A DNA stretch of 64,000 bases from Butyrivibrio sp. Its GTDB lineage: Bacteria; Bacillota; Clostridia; Lachnospirales; Lachnospiraceae. The DNA is taken from positions 17,248-81,247 of the forward strand of contig SVGA01000017.1 of NCBI GenBank assembly GCA_015056575.1, in the 5' to 3' direction. The notes under the pieces are model-generated. The model did no database searches. It saw nothing but the letters and a program-made list of their open reading frames with translations, and had not been told where the DNA came from. Shown in pieces: positions 28,055 through 36,796 of the stretch; position 1 is the first letter of the stretch; each line of letters begins with the position of its first letter. Position numbers and translations under genes: made by a program.

Positions 28055-29462
28055 TCAAATTTCCTCCGTCAATTACATTTACCGCCAGCACATTCCCGGT
28101 GGTCTTGCTGACCTTATAGGCCCCGCTCATTCTGTAGCCCGGGACCCAGATCACCTGATCCCCGTCAGCTAAGATATACAGCCTGTCCCTGTCATAAACA
28201 GGAATCTTAACGTCCGTCATGAACTTGGAGAGTTGCTTAAAGCGCAGTTCTCCGCCTTGCTCAATTGCTATGACGTCACCCGGACGCCTCGTTCTAAAAA
28301 CAACTGAATGTATTCTATCATAATCGAACCATTTAGTATATGCGTCCGTGGGTATGTTTGTCTGATTTTTATAGGGAAACACCTGTATTGCGACCTTTCC
28401 CAACACCGGAATTTCTATTTGGGTTTCTTCTTTCCCGGCCTCTATTGGGATCTCCCCGGGCTCAGCCGAAATATCTTTTCCCGGGATATAAAACTCTATC
28501 CTGTCGTAGACTCTCCTTGCGGTGATACCGTAGGGCAGGTTCACCATACCGCAGCCCCCGTCTGTCTTTGCAAGATCCAGCACTGAGCTTATATGGGCAA
28601 AAGAGATATCTTTTACACTGCCGCTTAGCTGCTCAATGCACTTAAGCACAAGATTCCTGCCGATGATCTCCGGCCGGGCAAGAAGCTCCGCCCTGTCAAA
28701 GGAAAGCTTCCCCCCGTCAGCGCTGACGATCCTGTCGTAAACCTCATCTGCGGCCTTTTGCACAAAGAGGTCCGCTTGCCTGAAATCCTCCGCAGCCCTG
28801 GCAAGATGCTCTGTGGCCCGGGGATTTAGCTCTTTTTCCAAAAGTGGAAGAATCCTGTTCCTTATGATGTTCCTGTGATGGATATTCTCAAGATTGGTGC
28901 TGTCCGTGCAGTAGGACTGGCATTTGCCCGCAAGATATTCCTCAATCTCTTTCCTGCTTACGCAAAGAAGCGGCCTTATGATGTTGTCCCTGACGGGCCT
29001 TATGGAGGCGCCGCCGTGGAGAGATGAGCCCCTTATCAGATTAAACAGAAGGGTTTCCGCCACATCATTCTCGTGGTGAGCAACAGCGATCCTGCTGCCG
29101 CCCTTTTCCTTTACGATCCTGTCAAAGGCGCTGTATCTGACCTTCCTTCCGGCCTCTTCCTCCGTCAGGTGCTCTGCTGCCGCAATGGCAGGCACATCCT
29201 CCCTCACCAGCACAAAGTCTATGCCCCGTTCCCTGCAAAAGTCTCCGGCAAAGTCCGCATCCGCCATGGAATCCTGCCTGATACCGTGCTCCACATGTAC
29301 CGCTGTGAGGCTTATCTTAAGGATCGCTCTAAGCTCCCACAAGACCGTCAAAAGAGCTGTGGAGTCGGCCCCACCCGAGAAGCCCACCACGATCATGTCC
29401 CCGGGCTTTGTCATCTCCTGTTCCTTTATGAAGTTTAAGACCTTATTCTCAAATCCGTTCAT
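28047..29462 (-). CDS. tilS: tRNA(Ile)-lysidine synthetase
   Basis: This 471-residue enzyme adds lysine to C34 of tRNA-Ile(CAU) so that it reads AUA. The PP-loop is SGGADS at about 29-34, followed by the HGIR segment (VEHGIRQDS) and AVAHHENDVAETLLFNLIRG. A C-terminal TilS domain lies at about 380-460 (RTRRPGDVI, IPVYDRDRLYILADG). The open frame runs 22 codons further, but that stretch overlaps the terminator hairpin at 29477-29519, so the ATG at 29462 is the likely start even though its ribosome site (CAGGG) is weak. Confidence 0.92.
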   Translation of the reverse strand: MNGFENKVLNFIKEQEMTKPGDMIVVGFSGGADSTALLTVLWELRAILKISLTAVHVEHGIRQDSMADADFAGDFCRERGIDFVLVREDVPAIAAAEHLTEEEAGRKVRYSAFDRIVKEKGGSRIAVAHHENDVAETLLFNLIRGSSLHGGASIRPVRDNIIRPLLCVSRKEIEEYLAGKCQSYCTDSTNLENIHHRNIIRNRILPLLEKELNPRATEHLARAAEDFRQADLFVQKAADEVYDRIVSADGGKLSFDRAELLARPEIIGRNLVLKCIEQLSGSVKDISFAHISSVLDLAKTDGGCGMVNLPYGITARRVYDRIEFYIPGKDISAEPGEIPIEAGKEETQIEIPVLGKVAIQVFPYKNQTNIPTDAYTKWFDYDRIHSVVFRTRRPGDVIAIEQGGELRFKQLSKFMTDVKIPVYDRDRLYILADGDQVIWVPGYRMSGAYKVSKTTGNVLAVNVIDGGNLNG

Positions 29463-29476
29463 AAACCCTGTGATAT

Positions 29477-29519
29477 GAAAAGCGCAGACCCATACAAGAG
29501 CGTATGAATGTCTGCGCTT
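29477..29519 (-). terminator. Intrinsic terminator between ftsB-like gene and tilS
   Basis: AAGCGCAGAC and GTCTGCGCTT form a stem extended by an inner partial pairing of CATAC with GTATG. On the minus strand it ends in CTTTTC. It lies 20 nt after the stop at 29537 and just before tilS, so it probably lowers rather than blocks readthrough. Confidence 0.7.
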
Positions 29520-29536
29520 CATTTCCAAGAAAACAA

Positions 29537-29848
29537 TCAGTTACCCGTGTTCTTGAAGATGATCTCCCCCGGGTATACCAGCCCCAGTTTCTCTTTGGCT
29601 GTGTCCTCTATGTATTTACGCGTCTCCGTATACTTCTCAAATTCCGCGATCTCTTCGCTCCGCTGCGTCTCCTCCGCAATCTGAGTCTCGAGAGCGGCCT
29701 CCCTGGCATGATACTCCTCAGCCTTCTGCATAAGCCCAACACTCTTGATGGACACAACTGTCACAAGAATGAGAACCACAATTGCGGCCCAGATGATACC
29801 TGCCCGGTTCTGGAAGCGACGCCTTTTGTACCGTGCTCTGGTTGCCAT
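29537..29848 (-). CDS. FtsB/DivIC-like septum formation initiator
   Basis: This 103-residue single-pass membrane protein has a basic N-terminus (RARYKRRRFQNR) and a membrane segment at about 18-37. A coiled coil of Glu/Ala/Lys residues (about 40-80) follows, with a conserved short tail (AKEKLGLVYPGEIIFK). This is the architecture of DivIC/FtsB, which joins the divisome with FtsL. GAGAGGAG precedes the ATG. It lies between rqcP and tilS, the usual place of divIC in Firmicutes. Confidence 0.9.
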   Translation of the reverse strand: MATRARYKRRRFQNRAGIIWAAIVVLILVTVVSIKSVGLMQKAEEYHAREAALETQIAEETQRSEEIAEFEKYTETRKYIEDTAKEKLGLVYPGEIIFKNTGN

Positions 29849-29914
29849 AATTCTCCTCTCGAACTAACCCATAGTCCTGTATTTATTGTAATACAGGCGT
29901 TTCGAGGCTGTCAA

Positions 29915-30154
29915 TCAGATGTAGCGGTAAAGCTCGCTCACATCCTCTTTGTGGATTGTCTCCCGGACGTCCAGAACTTCTACCTTTACCTCCTTGTTGC
30001 CGAAGGCGATGGTGATCTTATCTCCCGCCTTTACCTCAGCAGAGGCCTTGGCGGGTCTGTCGTTTATCATTACCCTTCCCGCATCGCAGGCCTCATTTGC
30101 AACAGTCCTGCGCTTTATAAGTCTTGTTACCTTCAAATATTTATCGAGTCTCAT
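29915..30154 (-). CDS. rqcP: RqcP-like S4-domain RNA-binding protein
   Basis: This 79-residue protein is almost entirely one S4 domain (MRLDKYLKVTRLIKRRTVAN, then RVMINDRPAKASAEVKAGD). Proteins of this size and position next to divIC are YabO/RqcP, which bind the 50S subunit with RqcH during C-terminal alanine tailing in ribosome quality control. That function is taken from the family. It starts 3 nt after the PEGA protein gene. Confidence 0.85.
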   Translation of the reverse strand: MRLDKYLKVTRLIKRRTVANEACDAGRVMINDRPAKASAEVKAGDKITIAFGNKEVKVEVLDVRETIHKEDVSELYRYI

Positions 30155-30157
30155 TTT

Positions 30158-31867
30158 TTAGTCCCCTGACGCTGTTGATGCTGCGTCGTTTTCCTCCTCA
30201 CTACTGCTGCTCTCTCCCGGTTCGTCACCCTCTGAGGGTCCCTTGGGAGGAGTTGTCACTTCGCTGGCGGCAGATGATGGATCGCTTTCCTCGGAAGAGC
30301 CCTCCGATGAAGCACTGCTGCCCCGGTCAGATGAGGAATCATCACCGGAATCCTCCGAAGAGGCCTCTGAAGAAGCCTCGCTTGAAGAGGAGCTGTCCTT
30401 GCTGCTGTCGGATGAAGATCCGTCATCTTTTTTGATCTTCTTTAATTCAGGGAAACTGTAGTTAAGGTCAGTTTCCTCTGTATCTACGCTGATCCTGTAG
30501 CTCTTGGTCTCATAGCCGTCTCTTTTTAAGATAACTTCATGAGTTCCGGAGACCTTCTGAAAACTGCAGGGTATCAGGCCTATATACTTGCCGTCCATGT
30601 AAAGCTCCGCATTGTAGGGGGCATCCACATAGATCTTATGTCCTTTAATGACCTTGTTCTGACTGGGTTTGTCCTTGTCAGAGCTGTTGCCGCTGATGGT
30701 AGATGCTGTCGAAGCTGCGGCAGAGCTCTTCTTTCCGGCATCTATTTCTCCGGTGCTTTTGCCGACGCTCTTCTTATTTGAAGCCTGGTCGGAAACGTCT
30801 CCTGTAGATACTCCCGCTCCCGATGATGACGAGCTTGAAGCATCGGCAGAAGTATCTTTTTCAAGTTCTATCCTTACAACAGACTTGGGGGTTCCCACCT
30901 TAAGATATCTGTCCTGGGTCACATAGCCGTCAGCCATGATCTTCAGGGAATGATAGCCGTATCTCACTGACTGGGGAACATCCGTAAGGATCTTCTGTCC
31001 GTCCACAAAAACCTCCGCGTCGGAAGGTGTGATCTCGAATGTAACAAGCCCCTCCTTGGGCTTAGTGATGGTGACATTGCTGGTGTCTACTACTGTTTCC
31101 TTGTTTCTGGAGATGCTTACAGGCTGCTGATAGTTGGCGCCGTTACCAAGGATCTGCATGGTGTAGTCCCCTTCAGGGGCGCTAAGGAGCATATTGGGAG
31201 ATATCTTGTAGATAACTTCATTGTCCAGCTCAAACCATGCTCCCACAAGGCTGTGATCCTCTACCGTGTCCGAAGAAAGGCTCACATATCCGTGGCCTCC
31301 GGTGACGATGACGCTGTAGATATCATGTCCTATGCCTCTTACTGTCACTCTGTCGGTGGAGAGAATGTCTTCGGCCAGAGCCGGCTCTCCGTCTGCTATG
31401 ACCAGCGTTCTGGCATCCAGATTATAGGGCTCGCCGTGGATCTTGCTGACTCCGTCGCTTCGCACAAAGTCATGGTCTCTCGTATCCTCGATCTCCCAGG
31501 CCTCATCCGAAACATCCAGCGTTGTCACATGTTTGGTGCTTTTTAAGAAGGTGACATCCACAATCTGTCCCACTTCCAAAAGAGCCGGGGAAAGTACCAC
31601 GCCTCTTTTGTCGTACATCATACTGGTGTTGTCATAGCTTAAAGTATAGGTCTTGCCTGTGGTGTGATTCCTTAAACGAATAAACCTGCCCTCAAGGTCT
31701 ATATCCCTTATGGCTGCGGTGTCGGCGGAGTCATACTTGCCGACAAGGGAGATGTTGATCTTCCCGCTGTCGGTGGCAAGAGCCCGCTGCCCCGGAATGA
31801 CTGTCAAAAGAAACATCACCAAAACGAGCGCCAATGCAGTTGTCTTTTTTAGGTTACTAGTCTTCAT
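30158..31867 (-). CDS. Secreted PEGA-domain protein with acidic serine-rich tail
   Basis: This 569-residue protein has a signal peptide (KKTTALALVLVMFLLTVIPG, cleavage near ALA at about 30). A beta-rich region runs from about 35 to 260. The first PEGA repeat (ITPSDAEVFVDGQKILTDVP) lies at about 290-340 and a Ser/Ala-rich spacer follows. The second PEGA repeat is VDAPYNAELYMDGKYIGLIP at about 435-455. The last about 90 residues are nearly all Ser, Asp, Glu, Ala and Pro. PEGA repeats are thought to bind surface or wall components. The start was set at 31867, where GAGGG lies about 5 nt upstream. It lies between cca and rqcP. The tail could be a wall-spanning spacer, but no anchor signal is seen. 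Confidence 0.82.
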   Translation of the reverse strand: MKTSNLKKTTALALVLVMFLLTVIPGQRALATDSGKINISLVGKYDSADTAAIRDIDLEGRFIRLRNHTTGKTYTLSYDNTSMMYDKRGVVLSPALLEVGQIVDVTFLKSTKHVTTLDVSDEAWEIEDTRDHDFVRSDGVSKIHGEPYNLDARTLVIADGEPALAEDILSTDRVTVRGIGHDIYSVIVTGGHGYVSLSSDTVEDHSLVGAWFELDNEVIYKISPNMLLSAPEGDYTMQILGNGANYQQPVSISRNKETVVDTSNVTITKPKEGLVTFEITPSDAEVFVDGQKILTDVPQSVRYGYHSLKIMADGYVTQDRYLKVGTPKSVVRIELEKDTSADASSSSSSGAGVSTGDVSDQASNKKSVGKSTGEIDAGKKSSAAASTASTISGNSSDKDKPSQNKVIKGHKIYVDAPYNAELYMDGKYIGLIPCSFQKVSGTHEVILKRDGYETKSYRISVDTEETDLNYSFPELKKIKKDDGSSSDSSKDSSSSSEASSEASSEDSGDDSSSDRGSSASSEGSSEESDPSSAASEVTTPPKGPSEGDEPGESSSSEEENDAASTASGD

Positions 31868-31874
31868 TTTTCCC

Positions 31875-33227
31875 TCACTTGCCATGATCCTTCATGAACA
31901 CGTTTCTTAGGCGCTCCGGCTCTAGCAAATATTCCCTGGTATTGTGGGACGGCTCTTCGAGTACATCTGAAAGCATCGCGTTTAATATCCTGCCCATGTC
32001 CGGCCCCGGCTTTATGCCTGCTTCCTTGAGATCCCGGCCGTTTACAGCCAGATCTTTAATGGTTATGCACTCATTTTTCTCAAGGATCAGTTTGTACTGC
32101 TCCCTTATCTCATCAAGGTCCTCGAGCTTATCCTCTCTCATATAGCCGCTCTGGGCCATAGTGTCCGCGTATCTTACTTCTATCCACAAAGAGAAGTCCT
32201 CGGCTCCGACCCGGTTCATCATTTTCCTTACATTTTTATCCGTAACGGGAAACCTGTCATCATGATATCTTATAAGGTTGCAGACTCTGTCCATGGTGTC
32301 CCTGTCGAACTTAAGCCTTCTGAATATGGCTTTTGCCTCCTCAACCCCCTTCTCCTGGTGGTTGTAGAAATGGCTTACGCCCTCCTCATCTACTGTCATT
32401 GTATCAGGTTTGGCAATATCATGCAGCAGCATGGTCAGCCTCAGTATCCGGTCCGGACGCACATGCTTCATGCTCTCGATTATATGGTCCCCCACATTGT
32501 AGGCGTGATGCCTGTTGTTCTGGGGAGTTTCCATGCACCTGTCAAACTCAGGCAGGACCACTGCGGTGATCCCCAGTTCATAGGCTGTTTTTATCTTCTC
32601 GGGGTGATCGGAGGTGACGATCTTCACCAGCTCAGTCTGCACCCTCTCGGCACTTATCTTTTCAAGGTTAGGAGCCAGCTTTCTTATGGCCTCCACTGTC
32701 CTTTCTTCTATCTCGTAGTCAAGCTGAGCAGCAAACCTGACAGCTCTCATGATCCTGAGGGCATCCTCGGTAAGCCTTTCCATGGGATTGCCAACGCACC
32801 TTATTATCCTGTCCTTAAGGTCCCGCTCTCCGCCGAATCTGTCTATCAGGCCTTCTTCATCGTTGTAGGCCATGGCATTGATGGTAAAGTCTCGCCTCTT
32901 CATGTCCTCGGTGAGATCCCTGGTAAAGGTTACCTCGCTGGGGTGCCTGCTGTCCTCGTACTTGCCGTCAATCCTGTAAGTGGTAACCTCATACCCCTCT
33001 TTGCCCATCATAACCGTGACAGTTCCATGCTGTATCCCTGTGTCCACGGTCCTTCTAAACAGCTTCTTTATATCCATCGGCATTGCATTGGTGGTAATAT
33101 CCCAGTCCATGGGCTCTCTTCCAAGAAGCGCATCCCTGACACAGCCCCCCACGATATAAGCCTCAAAACCGGCCTTGTGAATGACCTCCAAAATCTTTTT
33201 GGGATTATCCGGAATCAAAATCTTCAT
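31875..33227 (-). CDS. cca: CCA tRNA nucleotidyltransferase with HD domain
   Basis: This 450-residue enzyme adds or repairs the 3' CCA end of tRNAs. The nucleotidyltransferase motif is YIVGGCVRDALLGREPMDWD (about 21-40). The RRDFTINAMAYN and RFGGERDLKDRIIRCVG segments follow, then an HD domain (MLLHDIAKPDT). The tRNA-Arg gene in this window lacks an encoded CCA and would need this enzyme. No Shine-Dalgarno is seen; TATTAT ends exactly 6 nt before the ATG with TTCACA 17 bp further up, suggesting a leaderless mRNA. Confidence 0.94.
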   Translation of the reverse strand: MKILIPDNPKKILEVIHKAGFEAYIVGGCVRDALLGREPMDWDITTNAMPMDIKKLFRRTVDTGIQHGTVTVMMGKEGYEVTTYRIDGKYEDSRHPSEVTFTRDLTEDMKRRDFTINAMAYNDEEGLIDRFGGERDLKDRIIRCVGNPMERLTEDALRIMRAVRFAAQLDYEIEERTVEAIRKLAPNLEKISAERVQTELVKIVTSDHPEKIKTAYELGITAVVLPEFDRCMETPQNNRHHAYNVGDHIIESMKHVRPDRILRLTMLLHDIAKPDTMTVDEEGVSHFYNHQEKGVEEAKAIFRRLKFDRDTMDRVCNLIRYHDDRFPVTDKNVRKMMNRVGAEDFSLWIEVRYADTMAQSGYMREDKLEDLDEIREQYKLILEKNECITIKDLAVNGRDLKEAGIKPGPDMGRILNAMLSDVLEEPSHNTREYLLEPERLRNVFMKDHGK

Positions 33228-33233
33228 ACCTAA

Positions 33234-33262
33234 ATAATATCGTAAACCCCGAAATTTGTGAA
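33234..33262 (-). promoter_or_regulatory. Promoter of cca, close to the start codon
   Basis: On the minus strand TTCACA (33257-33262) and TATTAT (33234-33239) are 17 bp apart. The predicted +1 falls on or next to the A of the cca ATG, leaving no room for a ribosome binding site. Confidence 0.65.
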
Positions 33263-33292
33263 TTAAAACGTAAATAATTCACTTTTGGGGTT
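33245..33292. promoter_or_regulatory. Inverted repeat covering both divergent promoters
   Basis: AACCCC...TGTGAATT and AATTCAC...GGGGTT face each other around a central AACGTAAAT-like spacer. The arms contain the -35 boxes of both cca and the GGDEF gene. It may be a shared operator or simply the mirror image of two similar promoters. Confidence 0.45.
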
Positions 33293-33306
33293 ATAAGTTA
33301 TATACT
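33278..33306 (+). promoter_or_regulatory. Promoter of the GGDEF gene pair
   Basis: TTCACT (33278-33283) and TATACT (33301-33306) are 17 bp apart, 29 nt before the ATG at 33335. The ribosome site GAGG lies about 8 nt before that ATG. Confidence 0.65.
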
Positions 33307-33334
33307 AAATATGTGAAATTATGAGGATTATTGT

Positions 33335-35056
33335 ATGAAATTATGGAACAACCGTCGGTACGGCAGGATATTGGCTTTGGCTCTGCTTGTGGCGGCTATA
33401 TGGCTGTTGGCAGAATCATCCACACAAGTCCTTACTCCCGGAGATAAGGTTATAAGCCTCACCTCAGGGTGGAATATCAGCAAAAACGGCGAGCAGTTGT
33501 CTACGGACTCCCTGCTGGACGCTAATATCGGTGTCATAAACCATCAGGACGTCATTGTTATCTCCAGGACCATCGAGGATTATGGCATTGTCACTCCATG
33601 CGTTTCTCTCTACACTTCCCACACCATCAACGATGCATATATAGATAATAAACTGGTATATTCCTTCGGCAGGGATTATTTCAGCCGCAACAAGACCGTT
33701 CCAAAGAAGAACAACTATATCCCTCTGGGCTACGACTGCGTGGGAAAAGAGCTAAAGCTCATAATCAGCGGAACGAGAGACGGAGCAACCTCCGGTCTTC
33801 CCAGCATACTTCTCGGGGAAAGAGGAACACTTTTTTCCTATGAGATAATACGAATGCGCTACAATCTGCTTATCGGTCTGTTCCTTATTGCTCTGGGCCT
33901 TATCCTGATGGTCCTGTCGCCCTACATGGTCATATATCATCACAACGATCTTAGGCTCTTCTTCAGCGGCCTTTGTTCACTGCTGCTGGGCATCTATTGT
34001 CTGTCCTACTACGGACTTATAGAGCTTATGTGCAACAATTCTTTGATCAACACCATAAGCGAATACTCTTCTCTTTATAATATCCCGACAGTGCTTTTGG
34101 GGTATCTTATCTGCGTTTATCCCGGGAAGCTAAAAAAAGTCTTCAAGATCCTTTTTGCCTTCAATCTGGTGGTGTTTATGTCAGTACTGCTGCTTTGCTT
34201 ATTTTCCGTCAGCAGGATCTCGGATTTTACAGGTCTTTTACATACCATGGCCATTTCGGAAGGCCTGTTGTCGATCTTTGTCATCCTTTATGATTACATT
34301 CGGAAGGTTCACAAGACCGGCAGACACAGCATCAACTCGGATATCGTTTTCCTGATAGGGATACTGCTGTTCACCTTTCTGTCGGTATGCGACATCGTCA
34401 AATACAACTATGAAAAATACATCGGTCTGAGAGGTGAGCGCTATGCCACCATCACGGGATTCACCTTTGGGTCTCTGGCTCTTGTGGCGTCTCTTCTTAT
34501 CAGTTACCTTCTGTATATCATCTACAACTCCAATGTGGATTCCATGCAGAGCCGCATCGCGTCCCTGGCATTCACGGACCCGCTGACCGGCCTTGCCAAC
34601 AGAACCCGCTGTGAACAGGTTCTTGATATGCTGACGGAAGAACACAGCACCTACACCATAATCAGTCTTGATCTCAACAAGCTGAAAACCGTTAACGACA
34701 CCTTGGGGCACCACGAGGGAGACCGCCTGATCTCAGGCTTTGCCACGATCCTTTCCGACTGCTTCTGGGATGCTAATCTTGTGGGAAGAATGGGGGGCGA
34801 TGAGTTTATCGTGGTTCTTACCGAAGAAAGAGCTCTTAGCTGCACCAAAAGAATACATGAACTCTATTCCATGATAAACGACTGGAATCGCAAGGAGCAG
34901 CATTTCAAGTACAGCTCTTCCTATGGCTACGCCTACAGCTATGAGGTTCCTTCGGGTTCTGCCCAGGAGGTATATATGCTGGCAGACAGCCGCATGTATG
35001 AAATGAAGCGGGAACATCAGGCCCGGGAGGAAAAGGAGGTGGCAGGAAATGCGTAA
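33335..35056 (+). CDS. Membrane GGDEF protein (putative diguanylate cyclase), 7TMR-DISM-like
   Basis: This 573-residue protein has one N-terminal membrane segment (about 11-27) and an extracytoplasmic domain of about 155 residues. About seven membrane segments (roughly 180-405) and a cytoplasmic GGDEF domain (about 420-565) follow. The active-site loop is intact (GRMGGDEFIVVL), and the AFTDPLTGLANR entry motif is present. The position of the inhibitory RxxD site is not conserved (WDAN instead), so product inhibition is not expected. The layout resembles 7TM-DISM receptors joined to c-di-GMP synthesis. It overlaps the next gene, its paralogue, by 8 bp. Confidence 0.88.
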   Translation: MKLWNNRRYGRILALALLVAAIWLLAESSTQVLTPGDKVISLTSGWNISKNGEQLSTDSLLDANIGVINHQDVIVISRTIEDYGIVTPCVSLYTSHTINDAYIDNKLVYSFGRDYFSRNKTVPKKNNYIPLGYDCVGKELKLIISGTRDGATSGLPSILLGERGTLFSYEIIRMRYNLLIGLFLIALGLILMVLSPYMVIYHHNDLRLFFSGLCSLLLGIYCLSYYGLIELMCNNSLINTISEYSSLYNIPTVLLGYLICVYPGKLKKVFKILFAFNLVVFMSVLLLCLFSVSRISDFTGLLHTMAISEGLLSIFVILYDYIRKVHKTGRHSINSDIVFLIGILLFTFLSVCDIVKYNYEKYIGLRGERYATITGFTFGSLALVASLLISYLLYIIYNSNVDSMQSRIASLAFTDPLTGLANRTRCEQVLDMLTEEHSTYTIISLDLNKLKTVNDTLGHHEGDRLISGFATILSDCFWDANLVGRMGGDEFIVVLTEERALSCTKRIHELYSMINDWNRKEQHFKYSSSYGYAYSYEVPSGSAQEVYMLADSRMYEMKREHQAREEKEVAGNA

Positions 35057-36731
35057 ACTACTCTCTTTCCTTGGCCTTGCGCTGCTTATAACCACCATTG
35101 TTTTTGTCATGGCCTTCAGATTCTTCTCCTTTACTCCGGAATATCCCGTAAAAGAGATGGAAAAGGGCTGGACAGTGACCTATCACGGACAACAGTACCA
35201 GAATACCAATCTGGAATCCTTAAGCCGCCAGCTTGGGACCAGCTTCGCCCGGGGTGATATCGTCACCCTCAATCAGTTCTCCACTCTTGAGGATCTCAAT
35301 GTGCCGTTCCCATACCTGGTCTTCAAGACCCAGTTTTGCGCCTATGAGGTCTATCTGGATGACGAACTGATCAAGCGGGCCTATGATCAAGCTCTTTTGG
35401 GCGGTGAATTCGTAGGTATTGGTTACAGCTACATACCGCTCCCTTCCGATTACGCCGGGAAAAGACTCACCATCAAACTGTTCGTTACTGAAAATGCCAC
35501 CAGAGCCGATATCATAAACCCTCTGATGGGAAATTTCGACGACCTTTACAGGATAATCCTCCACTCTGCGATCTATGCCCTCGTTACCGGAGCCTTCATG
35601 ATCATATTCGGCGGACTTTTTCTTCTGATCTCCATTCTGTTCTATATAAGAACGGCGGGAGTATTAAGTCAGCTGTGCTGCTCACTTCTGACGGTCACCC
35701 TCGGCGTCTGGACACTTACCGCCTATAATCTTGTGGACAACATAGTTCCCGCTGATACTTCAACCACAGTGGAGTTTGCAGCCATGTTCCTGTTTGTCCC
35801 TCTGATGTACACCATAATTTACTCCCTGCATCCCAGGAACAACAACAGGATACTTGTGATCCTGATCATTACCTCTTTTTCCTTTGACCTGATTTTCATC
35901 ATGCTGCACCTGTTTAACCTGGTACATATAAATCATTTCCAGTACCCTTACTATCTGCTTTCAACACTGGGCGTAGGGACACTTATCGCCTACGATTACA
36001 TAGACCTGACAGCCAAAGCCAGAAGCTCTTCCCAAAAGGTACTGATGCTTGGGCTCAATGTACTGGCTCTTTCCTTCCTTACCTATGCCATTATAGCTTC
36101 CGTCGGAAAAGTAGCGGATTACAGACAGATCAGCTTACTGGCAGGTCTTATGCCCACGGGATGTCTGGTGTTTGTTGTCGCCCAGCTTCTCAATTACTTC
36201 ATTTTTATGACTCACTCTTTTGCCCGGAAAAAAGAGTATGCGGCCCTGACCAGGATCGCTTATATCGATAACCTCACCGGCCTCTCCAACCGGGCCAGCT
36301 GCGACGAACAACTTGCCACGCTGGATACCTCCAATTCAAACTTCTGTATCTTAAGTCTTGATCTCAACGGCCTTAAGGAAGTAAATGACAACTCCGGACA
36401 CCCGGCGGGAGACAGACTGCTTAAGTCCTTTGCGGGAGCGCTGTCTGAGGAATTTGGCGAAAAGGGCATGTGTGCAAGGATAGGCGGCGATGAATTCCTG
36501 GTCCTTATTGAATCCATCAGTTCGGAGGTTCTTGATAAGATGCTGGAGGAACTGGTTGAAAAGCTAAAGAAACTGGATGAGCAGGATCCGGAGATCAATC
36601 ACAGCGTGTCCTACGGCTATGCTTTCCGCACGGAGACTGATGAACACGATACCCACTCTGTCCTCATGCTTGCGGATCAAAGAATGTACGAATTCAAACG
36701 CAAGTTTTACGCCCATATGAGCACCAGATAA
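35049..36731 (+). CDS. Second membrane GGDEF protein, paralogue of the preceding gene
   Basis: This 560-residue protein has the same order as its neighbour: an N-terminal membrane segment (about 7-26) and an extracytoplasmic beta-rich domain to about 175. About seven membrane segments and a GGDEF domain at about 405-550 follow, with intact ARIGGDEFLVLI and AYIDNLTGLSNR. The ribosome site AAGGAGG lies inside the upstream gene and the overlap is 8 bp, so production is coupled. The extracytoplasmic halves differ between the two proteins, so they may sense different ligands or form a heterodimer. Confidence 0.87.
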   Translation: MRKLLSFLGLALLITTIVFVMAFRFFSFTPEYPVKEMEKGWTVTYHGQQYQNTNLESLSRQLGTSFARGDIVTLNQFSTLEDLNVPFPYLVFKTQFCAYEVYLDDELIKRAYDQALLGGEFVGIGYSYIPLPSDYAGKRLTIKLFVTENATRADIINPLMGNFDDLYRIILHSAIYALVTGAFMIIFGGLFLLISILFYIRTAGVLSQLCCSLLTVTLGVWTLTAYNLVDNIVPADTSTTVEFAAMFLFVPLMYTIIYSLHPRNNNRILVILIITSFSFDLIFIMLHLFNLVHINHFQYPYYLLSTLGVGTLIAYDYIDLTAKARSSSQKVLMLGLNVLALSFLTYAIIASVGKVADYRQISLLAGLMPTGCLVFVVAQLLNYFIFMTHSFARKKEYAALTRIAYIDNLTGLSNRASCDEQLATLDTSNSNFCILSLDLNGLKEVNDNSGHPAGDRLLKSFAGALSEEFGEKGMCARIGGDEFLVLIESISSEVLDKMLEELVEKLKKLDEQDPEINHSVSYGYAFRTETDEHDTHSVLMLADQRMYEFKRKFYAHMSTR

Positions 36732-36733
36732 AC

Positions 36734-36762
36734 TTGACAATGGCTTAAATAAAAACTAAAAT
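36734..36762 (+). promoter_or_regulatory. Promoter of proS
   Basis: TTGACA (36734-36739) and TAAAAT (36757-36762) are exactly 17 bp apart, 34 nt before the proS ATG. The short leader has no room for a T-box. Confidence 0.8.
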
Positions 36763-36796
36763 CCGTCTTATAGTAAAAGACAGGAGAACAATTAAA

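Noticed and set aside
29504..30169. Plus-strand open frame (221 codons) spanning the ftsB-like and rqcP genes
   Set aside because: It crosses two real minus-strand genes and a gap; the product has no family features.
32262..33233. Long plus-strand open frame (323 codons) opposite cca
   Set aside because: Antisense shadow of a well-conserved nucleotidyltransferase gene; no ribosome site.
36763..36796. T-box riboswitch in front of proS
   Set aside because: The leader between the promoter and ATG is only about 30 nt, too short for a T-box.
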